In this document: one piece after another, positions 14,682-22,867 of the stretch
Numbering within the stretch: position 1 is the first letter of the stretch
How the letters are laid out: every line of letters begins with the position of its first letter
Assembly (NCBI RefSeq): GCF_002024805.1
Contig: NZ_CP014337.1
Location: 3,100,001-3,164,000, forward strand
Source: Elizabethkingia bruuniana
GTDB lineage: Bacteria > Bacteroidota > Bacteroidia > Flavobacteriales > Weeksellaceae
Reading direction: 5' to 3'
DNA length: 64,000 nt
The notes under the pieces: model-generated
Told to the model about the DNA's origin: nothing
Database searches by the model: none
What the model saw: only the letters and a program-made list of their open reading frames with translations
Position numbers and translations under genes: made by a program

Positions 14682-14706
14682 TGCTTTATTTATTCCGATT
14701 ATGGAA

Positions 14707-14714
14707 CAAATATA
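14707..14714 (-). promoter_or_regulatory. Early-operon promoter -7 element
   Basis: On the minus strand this reads TATATTTG, a full match to TAnnTTTG. It lies ~25 nt upstream of the first early gene, and its upstream (-33) region overlaps the inverted repeat at 14724-14751, a sensible arrangement for repression. Confidence 0.6.
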
Positions 14715-14723
14715 GAAAATATA

Positions 14724-14751
14724 TTTTCGATTAAAAAAATAAATCGCAAAA
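14724..14751. promoter_or_regulatory. Candidate prophage repressor operator
   Basis: The arms CGATT (14728-14732) and AATCG (14742-14746) are inverted, with flanking TTTT and AAAA one base out of register. A third CGATT occurs at 14696-14700. The sites sit between the divergent repressor and early promoters, where a phage operator is expected. Confidence 0.5.
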
Positions 14752-14760
14752 ATAATTGCT

Positions 14761-15453
14761 ATGATTAAAGACAGAATTATACAAGTAGTTGAATATAAAG
14801 GTATTGCAAAAGAAAATTTTTACAAAAAAATTGGTATGACATCAGCTAGTTTTCGTGGTAAGGCTAAAGAAACACCAATTAATTCAACTGCTATCGAAAA
14901 TATATTATCGGAAATACAAGACTTAAACTCTGAATGGCTTTTAACAGGGAAAGGAGAAATGCTTAAAAAAGATCAACCACTATATGGGACACAAATCTAT
15001 ACTTCAGATACAATAAATGAAACAGAGATGATTTATAAGGAACCTAAATCAATTAATACTGGAATTCCATTAATTCCTATTGATGCTATGGCTGGTTATG
15101 GTACTGGATCAATGCAAATTATGGATTATGAAACGAGCTATTATGAGGTTCCTGAATTTACAGAGTTGAGAGCGGAGTTTATGATTAGGGTAAAAGGGTC
15201 TTCTATGTACCCGAAATACAGTTCAGGAGATTTAATAGCCTGTAAGAAAATATCTTTGAATACTTTTTTCCAATGGAATAAGGTTTACGTATTAGATACA
15301 GAACAGGGCGCATTAATAAAACGTGTAAAGAAATCTCAAAAAGAAAATTGCATTTTATTAGTTAGTGATAACGCTAATTATGACCCTTTCGATATACATC
15401 TTGACAATATTTACTCAATAGCTTGTGTTCTAGGCGTCATAAGATTAGAATAA
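14761..15453 (+). CDS. Prophage repressor, HTH plus S24/LexA-like peptidase
   Basis: The 230-residue protein has an N-terminal helix-turn-helix region (IAKENFYKKIGMTSASFRG) and a LexA/CI-type C-terminal domain. A scissile Ala111-Gly112 (DAMAGYG), catalytic Ser148 in VKGSSMYPKY and general base Lys187 in ALIKRVK are all present, so self-cleavage after RecA activation is plausible. It is divergent from the early operon and should hold the prophage silent. Family knowledge: the Mu c repressor itself lacks this peptidase, so SOS induction may apply here as in lambda. Confidence 0.88.
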   Translation: MIKDRIIQVVEYKGIAKENFYKKIGMTSASFRGKAKETPINSTAIENILSEIQDLNSEWLLTGKGEMLKKDQPLYGTQIYTSDTINETEMIYKEPKSINTGIPLIPIDAMAGYGTGSMQIMDYETSYYEVPEFTELRAEFMIRVKGSSMYPKYSSGDLIACKKISLNTFFQWNKVYVLDTEQGALIKRVKKSQKENCILLVSDNANYDPFDIHLDNIYSIACVLGVIRLE

Positions 15454-15964
15454 CACCCAACTTAACACTTAAATGTTTTAAAACCCTTATAAATAAAGAC
15501 ATTTTACGATTTATCGCTTAAAAAATAGGGGATGTAAAACGACAATTACATACTTTTTAATGCATTTTTCAGCATTAATATATCTATTTAAAAGGGTTTA
15601 AATTACCATTTAAGGTAACCCTAAACGTAACCCTAAAGGTATCTTTTAATATTTTACTTATTAAAATTTCAGGGTTCCAATATTTAAATGTTTCTTCTAT
15701 TTATGACTATTTCTGAATTACTTAATAGCCTATGAATAAGGCATCCAGTATATATTTACATATATAAACAATAAATGCCCCAATAGGGACATTTAATTTG
15801 TATTTAATTTTGGTTGAAACGGTATTTAAATGGTATTTTTTGACATTTAATTTTGATTTCATAAGAATGCCTACTTGCACCGTTTTTCTTTTATTTATCG
15901 GTATTTGCGCCCTGTTTTTTTGATTTTTATTTTTGACATTTTATTTTAGGGGGTATAATCCTCA
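15454..15964. mobile_element. Non-coding right-end region of the Mu-like prophage
   Basis: About 500 bp without a credible gene separate the repressor from host-like coding sequence. The region is very AT-rich and holds short internal repeats, such as a doubled TAACCCTAAA at 15618-15642 and several ATTTAAA blocks. Three GACATTT-type sequences near its right side are candidate transposase sites. Host-like codons resume at 15959 right after an in-frame stop, so the prophage end lies close to 15,960. The CA at 15963-15966 would fit a TG...CA terminus, but the exact base cannot be fixed without the left end. Confidence 0.6.
15788..15951 (+). repeat. Three end-proximal repeats, candidate MuA binding sites
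   Basis: GACATTTAATTT occurs at 15788 and 15842, and GACATTTTATTT at 15935. The last two share the longer TTTTGACATTTwATTTT core. The copies are on the same strand at spacings of 54 and 93 bp, close to the prophage end, as transposase sites are in Mu. Binding is inferred. Confidence 0.5.
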
Positions 15965-16216
15965 CAAATTAACGCACAGTTACTTCCAAAGTATACTGAT
16001 TCTCTTAAATATAAAAAAGATACTGCAATATTAGGATTAAGCAACAAAAAAGAAATAGTAATAGATTTTAAAAAACCACAAAAAAAGAGTGGTTTTAATT
16101 TTTCTCTTGGAAAAGAAAAAGAAGTTATTTACAGAGATAATTTTACAAATCGGATTTATTTTCAAAATGGATTTGATAGAACATTAATATATCAAAGAGA
16201 TAATACAACTAAATGA
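15959..16216 (+). pseudogene. 3' fragment of a host gene interrupted by the prophage
   Basis: An open frame without a start begins right after the in-frame stop at 15956-15958. It encodes ~85 residues (INAQLLPKYTDSLKYKKDTA ... NFSLGKEKEVIYRDNF ... RTLIYQRDNTTK) and ends in a TGA that overlaps the next gene's ATG as ATGA. The composition matches the downstream host operon and not the phage. I read it as the C-terminal part of a secreted or outer-membrane protein whose 5' part lies beyond the prophage's left end. No family recognised. Confidence 0.65.
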
Positions 16217-17361
16217 AGTCCATATTATTTTTAATAGCCTATTTGGGGTTATCATTACAATTTTATTTTCCTCAAAATATCAAAGTAAGAATTATTGATT
16301 CTGAAGAAAACAAACCTCTTCAAAATGTTAGAATTATGTCTGATAATGTGGTGCTGTATAGTAACGATGATGGGGAAGTAGAACTAAAAAATGATAAGAA
16401 ACCACTGAATATTTTTGCTCAAGGATATGAAGAGTTAACATTGGAGTCTTTAACTCCTATTATAAAATTAAAGCCATTATATAAAGATATTGAAGAGGTG
16501 AAAATATCCAAAATAGATATAAGGCAAATGTTTCAAAATGCTTTAAAAGATTATCTAAGCATATATTACAGTAAGCCCTCTCTATATCAATCTACAATAA
16601 AGCAAAAAGGTTATATTGATGGGAAAATGATTAACCTTTTAATAGCCAATATTGACATATGGGCTTTAGCAAATGCCTATAATTTTAAGGCACAAGATAA
16701 TGTCGACTCTTTTGTCCAAATCGGCTTTAACAACATTAAATATTTTAAAACTAAAGTATCTTCTAATGATTATCCCTTTAATACAGATATTCAAATAACT
16801 CCCAAAAACTTTATTCAGAAGTTATTTTTTAATAGTGAAATTATTGGTTTTTTAAATGATACAAAAAATAGTGTATTTGTTTCAAAAATACTTTCAGAAA
16901 ACCAGAACATTCAAATTATTTATTTTGAAACAAAAGATGAAATAAATACATATAAAGGAAAATTTACATATAGCAAAACAGACAAAGTCATTAGTAGTTT
17001 TGATCTTTATATAACAAATATGTCTCAGTCGTTCAAGAACAAGAACAAACGAGGAGAAGCTTACGAAGGTGTAGCCACTTCAAATAATATCAAATATGAT
17101 TTTTATAAAAAAGACGGAAAATATCTACCAGCTTTAGTTTATACCGAAATTAAAGGTTATGCGCTATACAAAGAAAAAAAGTATCCCGTTTCATTTATTC
17201 AAGAAATAAATTTTCAAAAATTTTTAGAATCAGATAAAAAAGGATTGAAAAATAAAATTGATTTAAATAAAAATCTAACCGAAAATATTGCTAATAAAGA
17301 GATTAAAGAAAATAATACTTTACTTTCCAAAGAAGAACAGAAATTTATTGATGAGCCATAA
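16213..17361 (+). CDS. Secreted carboxypeptidase-regulatory-like protein
   Basis: The signal peptide MKSILFLIAYLGLSLQFYF is followed by a CarboxypepD_reg-like beta-sandwich at residues ~22-90 (KVRIIDSEENKPLQNVRI, SNDDGEVELKN, IFAQGYEELTL). About 290 residues without a known domain follow, similar in style to exported Bacteroidota proteins of unknown role. Its ATG overlaps the stop of the interrupted gene, and its end overlaps the next gene by 11 bp, so the operon was translationally coupled. The prophage has probably cut it from its original promoter. Confidence 0.65.
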   Translation: MKSILFLIAYLGLSLQFYFPQNIKVRIIDSEENKPLQNVRIMSDNVVLYSNDDGEVELKNDKKPLNIFAQGYEELTLESLTPIIKLKPLYKDIEEVKISKIDIRQMFQNALKDYLSIYYSKPSLYQSTIKQKGYIDGKMINLLIANIDIWALANAYNFKAQDNVDSFVQIGFNNIKYFKTKVSSNDYPFNTDIQITPKNFIQKLFFNSEIIGFLNDTKNSVFVSKILSENQNIQIIYFETKDEINTYKGKFTYSKTDKVISSFDLYITNMSQSFKNKNKRGEAYEGVATSNNIKYDFYKKDGKYLPALVYTEIKGYALYKEKKYPVSFIQEINFQKFLESDKKGLKNKIDLNKNLTENIANKEIKENNTLLSKEEQKFIDEP

Positions 17362-19210
17362 AAAGAAATCTCCAGAATTTTACGAATATTATCCTAAACT
17401 ATTTCACGATTATTTTCCAGATATAGATAAGGTGACAATAGACCTGCTTTCAAAAGCAGGCTTTTATTTTTATCAATCTATTTTGCAATTAGATGCTGTT
17501 ATTGATAATCAAGAAAATCATAGAATATTTAATGTTTTAGATTTACAAGAGAATGCAATAAAAATTTTATCCACAATATATGAAGATGGTAACAATTTTT
17601 GGAATCTTTGGGAAACAAGAAAAAGAGAGTTTCGCAAGGCAATATCATTAGAAAAAAACCTTTGGAATAATCCAAGTGAAGAGAATTATAATAAAGTTGC
17701 AGATATGAAATCTGCCTTTGGAAAAGTAGCTATTGATAGTTTATTTATTTTTTCAGAAAATAGTAACAATAGCGAAATTTATAATTTACTGCTCGAATCT
17801 CATAAATATTTTTCGATAGGGTTTCAATTATATGATGATATTATAGATTTCACAGAGGACTTTAACAAAAAACAATTTAATTGGGCGGTATATGAATTAT
17901 CCAAAACATTAGACTTTTCCAAATATAAATATGATGTAAATATTTTAAATAAGTTGTTTTATATAGATGGAACAAGTGTTATTCTTTTTGAAAAATCAAT
18001 TTATTATTTGGAGAAGGCTAAAAAAGTAATTGAAAAATTGCCACCGGATAGTTTGTGGCTGGATACAATCTGCGACTTTGAAAAAACAATTCTTCAAACC
18101 AAGGATTCAGTTAATGGTTATGTCAAAACAATAGAAGAAAAAGCAAATACAAAAAGAAAATTAATTCAAGAAGATTACTTTTTTGATTTTAATAAAGTCA
18201 CAATAGACTTTTTTTTTAAAGGCTTGCAATTCATTAAGAGTGATTTTCTTCAAAATTATGTTGATTTAAAGCATTTTATGTATTTAGGAGGTATGGAAGG
18301 ATTCGAGAATGAAATTGATATCCATTCTTCAGATACTTTTCAAAGAGCATTATTGAATGATTGTTTGTTGGAAATTGCACATTCTTTTAATCTTAATCTT
18401 CAAGTTTTTATTGAAAAAGAAAATCAATATATAGAAGGAAGACAAAATAAGGACAATATTGGAGCTTGGTCTTATTTTCCAACTGTTCAGGAAATAGCAG
18501 CAGATATTGACGATCTAGGGCAAATTATGCAACAGTTTATCAAAACAGGAAATGGGAAATTGGTAGATAAATATTGTATAAAAGCAATTAGTATTGCCGT
18601 ATCTGAAAGAACACAGCCTAGTGGTGGAATAGAAACTTGGATTCTTCCTAAAGTAAATCTTACTGAAAAACAGAAAAAACAGGATTTATTCAATTCTACC
18701 AAATGGGGAAAAGGGGCAGATGTGGAAGTTGTAGCCAACTTTGTATATGCTTTAACCTTATTAGATTCAGAAAAATACAAGTCCACCATAGAAAAAGCAA
18801 TCAAGTATATTATTTCAGAGCAAAAAGAGCAAGGGTATTGGGAGAGCAGATGGTACTATGGTAAACTTTATGGTACATATGTTTGTCTGAGGTTGCTTAA
18901 TGAGTTTCCTACACAATATGGAGCTGTCAAGCAGAAAATAAAAGACTTTTTGATTGGTTTCCAAAATGCTGATGGAAGTTTTGATGAGAATCAATATAAA
19001 AATTTGTCAACTTCTTTTGCTATTTTTTGCATGAATTTATTAGAGTTTCCTGAACTTGAGAAAATGAAAAATAGCGCACAACAATTTTTAATAGAACATC
19101 AGCATGAAAATGGTAGTTGGAAGGCGGAAAATTTTATTAAACCTAAAGCCCATGAGCCTTACAAAAGTAAGACGCTTACTACTGCTTACGCATTAAAGGC
19201 TTTACTATAA
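17351..19210 (+). CDS. Fused polyprenyl-synthase-like and terpene-cyclase-like protein
   Basis: From the ATG at 17351 (MSHKKKSPEF) the product has 619 residues. The N-terminal half is all-helical and carries two aspartate motifs in class I isoprenoid-synthase positions: D48-A-V-I-D52 and D162-D-I-I-D166. The C-terminal half holds a DIDD at residues 385-388 (the DxDD of class II cyclases) and alpha/alpha-toroid repeats such as FQNADGSFDENQ and HQHENGSWKAEN, as in squalene-hopene-cyclase and prenyltransferase families. No signal peptide is visible. It could make or process an isoprenoid, or be an inactive relative. The substrate is unknown, and the link to its peptide-handling neighbour is inference. 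Confidence 0.65.
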   Translation: MSHKKKSPEFYEYYPKLFHDYFPDIDKVTIDLLSKAGFYFYQSILQLDAVIDNQENHRIFNVLDLQENAIKILSTIYEDGNNFWNLWETRKREFRKAISLEKNLWNNPSEENYNKVADMKSAFGKVAIDSLFIFSENSNNSEIYNLLLESHKYFSIGFQLYDDIIDFTEDFNKKQFNWAVYELSKTLDFSKYKYDVNILNKLFYIDGTSVILFEKSIYYLEKAKKVIEKLPPDSLWLDTICDFEKTILQTKDSVNGYVKTIEEKANTKRKLIQEDYFFDFNKVTIDFFFKGLQFIKSDFLQNYVDLKHFMYLGGMEGFENEIDIHSSDTFQRALLNDCLLEIAHSFNLNLQVFIEKENQYIEGRQNKDNIGAWSYFPTVQEIAADIDDLGQIMQQFIKTGNGKLVDKYCIKAISIAVSERTQPSGGIETWILPKVNLTEKQKKQDLFNSTKWGKGADVEVVANFVYALTLLDSEKYKSTIEKAIKYIISEQKEQGYWESRWYYGKLYGTYVCLRLLNEFPTQYGAVKQKIKDFLIGFQNADGSFDENQYKNLSTSFAIFCMNLLEFPELEKMKNSAQQFLIEHQHENGSWKAENFIKPKAHEPYKSKTLTTAYALKALL

Positions 19211-20385
19211 TGGAGGAAAGCCCTGTATATAAACTATCATCAGATATTGAATTTTCAAAATTCAATGAAAGTGAATATTTACTGCATAATGTAAAACTTA
19301 ATAAATATACTAAACTGAATCAGAAATACTATGATTTATTAAGTTTAGCAGATGGGAGCAGAACAGTATCACAAATTAATATGGATTTTCAAAAAAGCCA
19401 TAAAGTACCTATTTCAGATTCACAAATTATATTGCTTTTTGGTCAGCTAAAACAGTATGGAACTTTTGGTCACGATGATTCAATAAAAGAACAATCAAAA
19501 ATTCCGGACTATATAAAATATGGTTTCATTTTTCTTAAACCAGAAGTAATTTCAACAATAGTTCCCTTCTTGAAACTATTGTTTGTCAGGAAAGTTTTTT
19601 ATTCGGTTATTTTTTTTTCAATCATTATTTTTGGATATAGTATTTATACAAATTATTATAATAATCCGACTCTCAACTCTAATACTTTTGTGCCATATTT
19701 TATATTGCTACTTTTTATAAGTACTATTTTTCATGAGCTGGGACATGCAAGTGCATCCCATTTTTTCAAGGCAAGACATGGAGGAATTGGCTTTGGTTTT
19801 TACTTGTATTTCATACCAGCATTTTTTGCAGACGTGACGGATATATGGAGATTAAGTAAGTGGAAAAGAATTATAGTAAATAGTGCAGGTATTTATTTTG
19901 AAATTATTTTTTGCTTATTACTATTAATTATTGGTTTTTTTATAAAATATCATATACTGGAAATTTTGGCATTGGCTATTTCAGTAAAAGCATTATACAA
20001 TCTAATCCCATTTTTGCGAGCTGATGGATATTGGATATTGTCAGACTTGTTGAACAAGCCTAATCTTAATTTCCATGCCATGAACAACTTAAAATTGATT
20101 CTATTATCTACTTTTAAAAATGAAAAGTCTATACTAACGAAAAAGGATTATCTTATTGCTTTATATGGGGGCTTTAACATTGTAATGATAGCTCTGTTTT
20201 TCTATTATCAAATATTTTTAAATTGGTATTCAATTATAAATTTTCCCATAACAATTTATAAAATAGTTATCTCAATCTTTCAATGGAAGTTTAATTTAAG
20301 CTTTAATGAATTATTCAAACTATTATCAGTCTTAATTTTTTACATTATAAGTGTCAAGATAATTTTAGGAATAATGAAGAGATAA
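19210..20385 (+). CDS. PqqD-like domain fused to an M50 membrane metalloprotease
   Basis: Residues ~1-95 resemble PqqD-type peptide-binding domains (FNESEYLLHNVKLNKYTKLN, LLSLADGSRTVSQI), which capture leader peptides in RiPP pathways. The rest is a multi-pass membrane protein with the zinc motif H175-E-L-G-H179 and a late ligand candidate D272 in ADGYW, as in site-2 (M50) proteases and the YydH-type putative peptide zinc metalloproteases. Its ATG overlaps the upstream stop (TAATG). Together these point to maturation or signalling by an exported peptide. No precursor peptide is visible in the operon. Confidence 0.78.
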   Translation: MEESPVYKLSSDIEFSKFNESEYLLHNVKLNKYTKLNQKYYDLLSLADGSRTVSQINMDFQKSHKVPISDSQIILLFGQLKQYGTFGHDDSIKEQSKIPDYIKYGFIFLKPEVISTIVPFLKLLFVRKVFYSVIFFSIIIFGYSIYTNYYNNPTLNSNTFVPYFILLLFISTIFHELGHASASHFFKARHGGIGFGFYLYFIPAFFADVTDIWRLSKWKRIIVNSAGIYFEIIFCLLLLIIGFFIKYHILEILALAISVKALYNLIPFLRADGYWILSDLLNKPNLNFHAMNNLKLILLSTFKNEKSILTKKDYLIALYGGFNIVMIALFFYYQIFLNWYSIINFPITIYKIVISIFQWKFNLSFNELFKLLSVLIFYIISVKIILGIMKR

Positions 20386-20447
20386 TTATTGTTTTTCAAA
20401 CACACTAAATAATTGCACAATTTAAAGTTATAGAATTGACTTTTAAA

Positions 20448-20550
20448 ATGAAATTTCATATAGAAAAATTAGCACCTAAATTAGCACCCGAAAATTAAAA
20501 AGCCTATAAACACGTTGTTTATAGGCTTTTTTTGCGGAGAGTGAGGGAAA
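20448..20550 (+). other. Possible mobile-element scar with terminator
   Basis: A short frame at 20448-20498 (MKFHIEKLAPKLAPEN) looks like the tail end of a tyrosine recombinase. It is followed by a perfect hairpin (AAGCCTATAAACA / TGTTTATAGGCTT, 20499-20530) with a T-run, then GCGGAGAGTGAGGG at 20535-20547. That string resembles the reverse complement of a tRNA-Ser 3' end, a usual integration site. Immediately after it the ABC transporter frame resumes mid-gene. I infer that an integrated element was lost here together with the 5' part of the transporter gene. Evidence is suggestive only. Confidence 0.4.
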
Positions 20551-21191
20551 GTAACTGCCTTAGTAGGAGCTTCCGGAAGTTGTAAACCACCATAATGAAA
20601 TTGCTTCTTAAATTTTACAAACCTGTTAAGGGAAGTATCTTTTACAACTATGATGATTTAGAGATCATCTCACCGAAAAGTTTGAGAGAGAATTGTGGCG
20701 TAGTGATGCAGGACGGGTATATTTTTTCGGATACTATCGAAAGAAATATTGCAACAGGAGATGAAGAAATTAATAGGGAAAGATTACAAAATGCTACAAA
20801 AATAGCCAATATAGAAGGATTCATCGACAGTATTCCTTTAGGATATAACACCAAAATCGGAGCATCAGGAAATGGAATTTCAGGAGGACAAAAACAACGT
20901 ATTCTGATTGCACGTGCCGTTTATAAAAATCCACATTACATCTTTTTTGATGAAGCAACTTCGGCATTGGATGCGGAAAACGAAAAGACAATTCATGACA
21001 ACTTACAATCGTTCTTTAAAGGAAAAACAGTCCTGATTATAGCACATCGCCTTTCAACTGTAAAAAAAGCCGACCAAATCATTGTTCTAAAAAATGGACA
21101 AATTGTAGAACAGGGAAATCATCAACAATTGACAGCAAATAAAGGTGAATATTATAATCTTGTAAAAAATCAATTGGAATTAGGAAGCTGA
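20545..21191 (+). pseudogene. Remnant of an ABC exporter ATPase (truncated, frameshifted)
   Basis: The fragment starts inside the nucleotide-binding domain: GKVTALVGASGS leads into the Walker A, which is broken (GGT changed to TGT, and one A lost from the AAA-ACC junction) so the frame shifts and stops at 20593. A second frame, 20595-21191, continues with KLLLKFYKP, the Q-loop VVMQDGYIF, signature ISGGQKQR, Walker B YIFFDEATSALD and the H-loop IIAHRL. It resembles the C-terminus of peptidase-containing bacteriocin exporters. Without transmembrane segments or Walker A it should be inactive. It lies downstream of the PqqD-M50 gene, perhaps a former partner. Confidence 0.8.
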
Positions 21192-21281
21192 ATAAACTGT
21201 CTTGATTTTATAATTATGGCGTCTTGATTCATAAATCAATACAAAATAAGGGCTAAATCATTTTAGAAGAAGAAATAAATC

Positions 21282-21314
21282 AAAACCCTGTAAGTTAAAA
21301 CTCACGGGGTTTTT
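21282..21314 (+). terminator. Hairpin with T-run
   Basis: Imperfect arms AAAACCCTGTAAGT / ACTCACGGGGTTTT followed by T residues, ~90 bp after the ABC remnant. A second perfect hairpin (AGCCAATTTTACA / TGTAAAATTGGCT, 21359-21395) follows without an obvious gene; it may end transcription coming from either side. Confidence 0.5.
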
Positions 21315-21432
21315 AATTATGTTTCCTAAAATATCTTGAAATATCAAAAAAATAAAAAAGCCAATTTTACATTGCTTTTGGCTGTAAAATTGGCTGTAAT
21401 TAATTTAAATCACTGATTATCAAGTGATATTG

Positions 21433-21503
21433 TAGACCCACAGGGATTCGAACCCCAGATGACTGAACCAAAATCAGTAGTGTTACCGCTACACCATGGG
21501 TCT
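21433..21503 (-). tRNA. tRNA-Gln (anticodon TTG)
   Basis: On the minus strand the sequence folds as a cloverleaf. The acceptor stem is AGACCCA / TGGGTCT with discriminator A. The T-arm contains GGGTTCGAATCCC-type pairing, and the anticodon stem ACTGA / TCAGT closes a 7-nt loop TTTTGGT, giving anticodon TTG. CCA is not encoded. Confidence 0.93.
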
Positions 21504-21668
21504 CTGTTTTATTGTGGTGCAAATTTACGACAAATTTTCTATTTTGCAAGAACTTCGTAAAAAAAATACACACTTTTTTCTCTAAAAACCGTTATTTAAC
21601 TGAATTTCAATATCAAAAAATACACGGGATTTTTTATCCACAGAGTGGTTTTAGTATATTTATTTCCG

Positions 21669-21676
21669 TAATTTTG
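21669..21676 (+). promoter_or_regulatory. Candidate recA promoter -7 element
   Basis: TAATTTTG matches TAnnTTTG and lies 18 nt upstream of the recA start. A TTTT-rich stretch sits ~19 bp further upstream in the -33 position. No LexA-type palindrome is obvious. Confidence 0.4.
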
Positions 21677-21693
21677 AAAAAATTAAAAATTAA

Positions 21694-22695
21694 ATGAGCA
21701 GTACAGACGATAAGAAAAAAGCGCTAGCCCTGGTGCTGGAAAAGCTTGATAAAACATACGGAAAAGGAACTGTAATGACTTTAGGAGACGATTCTGTAGA
21801 TCACACTATCGAAGTTATTCCTTCTGGTTCTTTAGGACTTGACCTTGCATTAGGTGTGGGTGGTTATCCAAAAGGAAGAATTATCGAAATCTACGGACCT
21901 GAATCTTCAGGTAAAACAACTTTAACGCTTCATGCAATCGCCGAAGCACAAAAGCAAGGCGGGATTGCAGCATTTATTGATGCTGAGCACGCTTTCGACA
22001 GAAATTATGCAGCTAAACTGGGAATTAACTTAGAAGACCTGATTATTTCTCAGCCCGATAATGGTGAGCAGGCATTGGAAATTGCAGATAACCTTATTCG
22101 TTCAGGAGCAATTGATATTGTTGTAATAGACTCTGTTGCAGCCCTAACTCCAAAAGCAGAAATCGAAGGGGAAATGGGAGATTCTAAAATGGGTCTTCAT
22201 GCCAGATTGATGTCTCAGGCACTAAGAAAGCTTACAGCTACTATTTCCAGAACAAAATGTACCGTAATCTTTATTAACCAGCTAAGAGAAAAAATCGGTG
22301 TAATGTTCGGTAACCCTGAAACAACAACTGGTGGTAATGCTCTTAAATTCTACGCATCTGTAAGAATCGATATTCGTAAGGCTAGTGCTCCAATTAAGCA
22401 AGGTGACGAAGCTGTAGGTAGTCGTGTGAAAGTGAAAATTGTAAAAAATAAAGTAGCACCTCCTTTCAAACAAGCAGAATTCGACATTATGTATGGTGAA
22501 GGAGTTTCTAAAGTAGGAGAAATCCTGGATCAGGGTGTAGAACAAGGTGTGATCCAGAAAAGTGGTTCATGGTTTAGCTACAACGATACTAAACTAGGTC
22601 AGGGTCGTGATGCGGTGAAAGACGTTATCAAAGATAATCCGGAACTTCAGGAAGAACTTGAAGAAAAGATCAAAGAAAAGATCAACGGAAATTAA
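21694..22695 (+). CDS. recA: Recombinase RecA
   Basis: The 333-residue protein is clearly RecA. It shows Walker A GPESSGKT (residues 68-75), the IDAEHAFD motif, [11 protein letters not shown] with loop L1, [14 protein letters not shown], and loop L2 ending in [13 protein letters not shown]. It forms ATP-dependent filaments on single-stranded DNA for strand exchange and SOS co-protease activity. Given the S24-type prophage repressor ~6 kb away, RecA activation is the likely trigger for induction. It is monocistronic, with its own hairpin after the stop. Confidence 0.98.
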   Translation: MSSTDDKKKALALVLEKLDKTYGKGTVMTLGDDSVDHTIEVIPSGSLGLDLALGVGGYPKGRIIEIYGPESSGKTTLTLHAIAEAQKQGGIAAFIDAEHAFDRNYAAKLGINLEDLIISQPDNGEQALEIADNLIRSGAIDIVVIDSVAALTPKAEIEGEMGDSKMGLHARLMSQALRKLTATISRTKCTVIFINQLREKIGVMFGNPETTTGGNALKFYASVRIDIRKASAPIKQGDEAVGSRVKVKIVKNKVAPPFKQAEFDIMYGEGVSKVGEILDQGVEQGVIQKSGSWFSYNDTKLGQGRDAVKDVIKDNPELQEELEEKIKEKINGN

Positions 22696-22782
22696 TACCA
22701 TTTGAAATTGGAGATTTGGCTTCGCCGAACCACTTCGTTAGGTTTGAAATTATAATCTTCCTGTTTCTTCAAATAACTAAGA

Positions 22783-22821
22783 ATGCCATTCTGTCACTTT
22801 TTGCAGGATGGTATTTTTTTT
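22783..22821 (+). terminator. recA terminator
   Basis: Arms ATGCCATTCTG / CAGGATGGTAT with a short loop, followed by a run of T, ~90 bp after the recA stop and before htpG. Confidence 0.55.
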
Positions 22822-22867
22822 GAAAAAATTCATCTGTAAATCATAAATAAAAAAAATCTAAATAATT

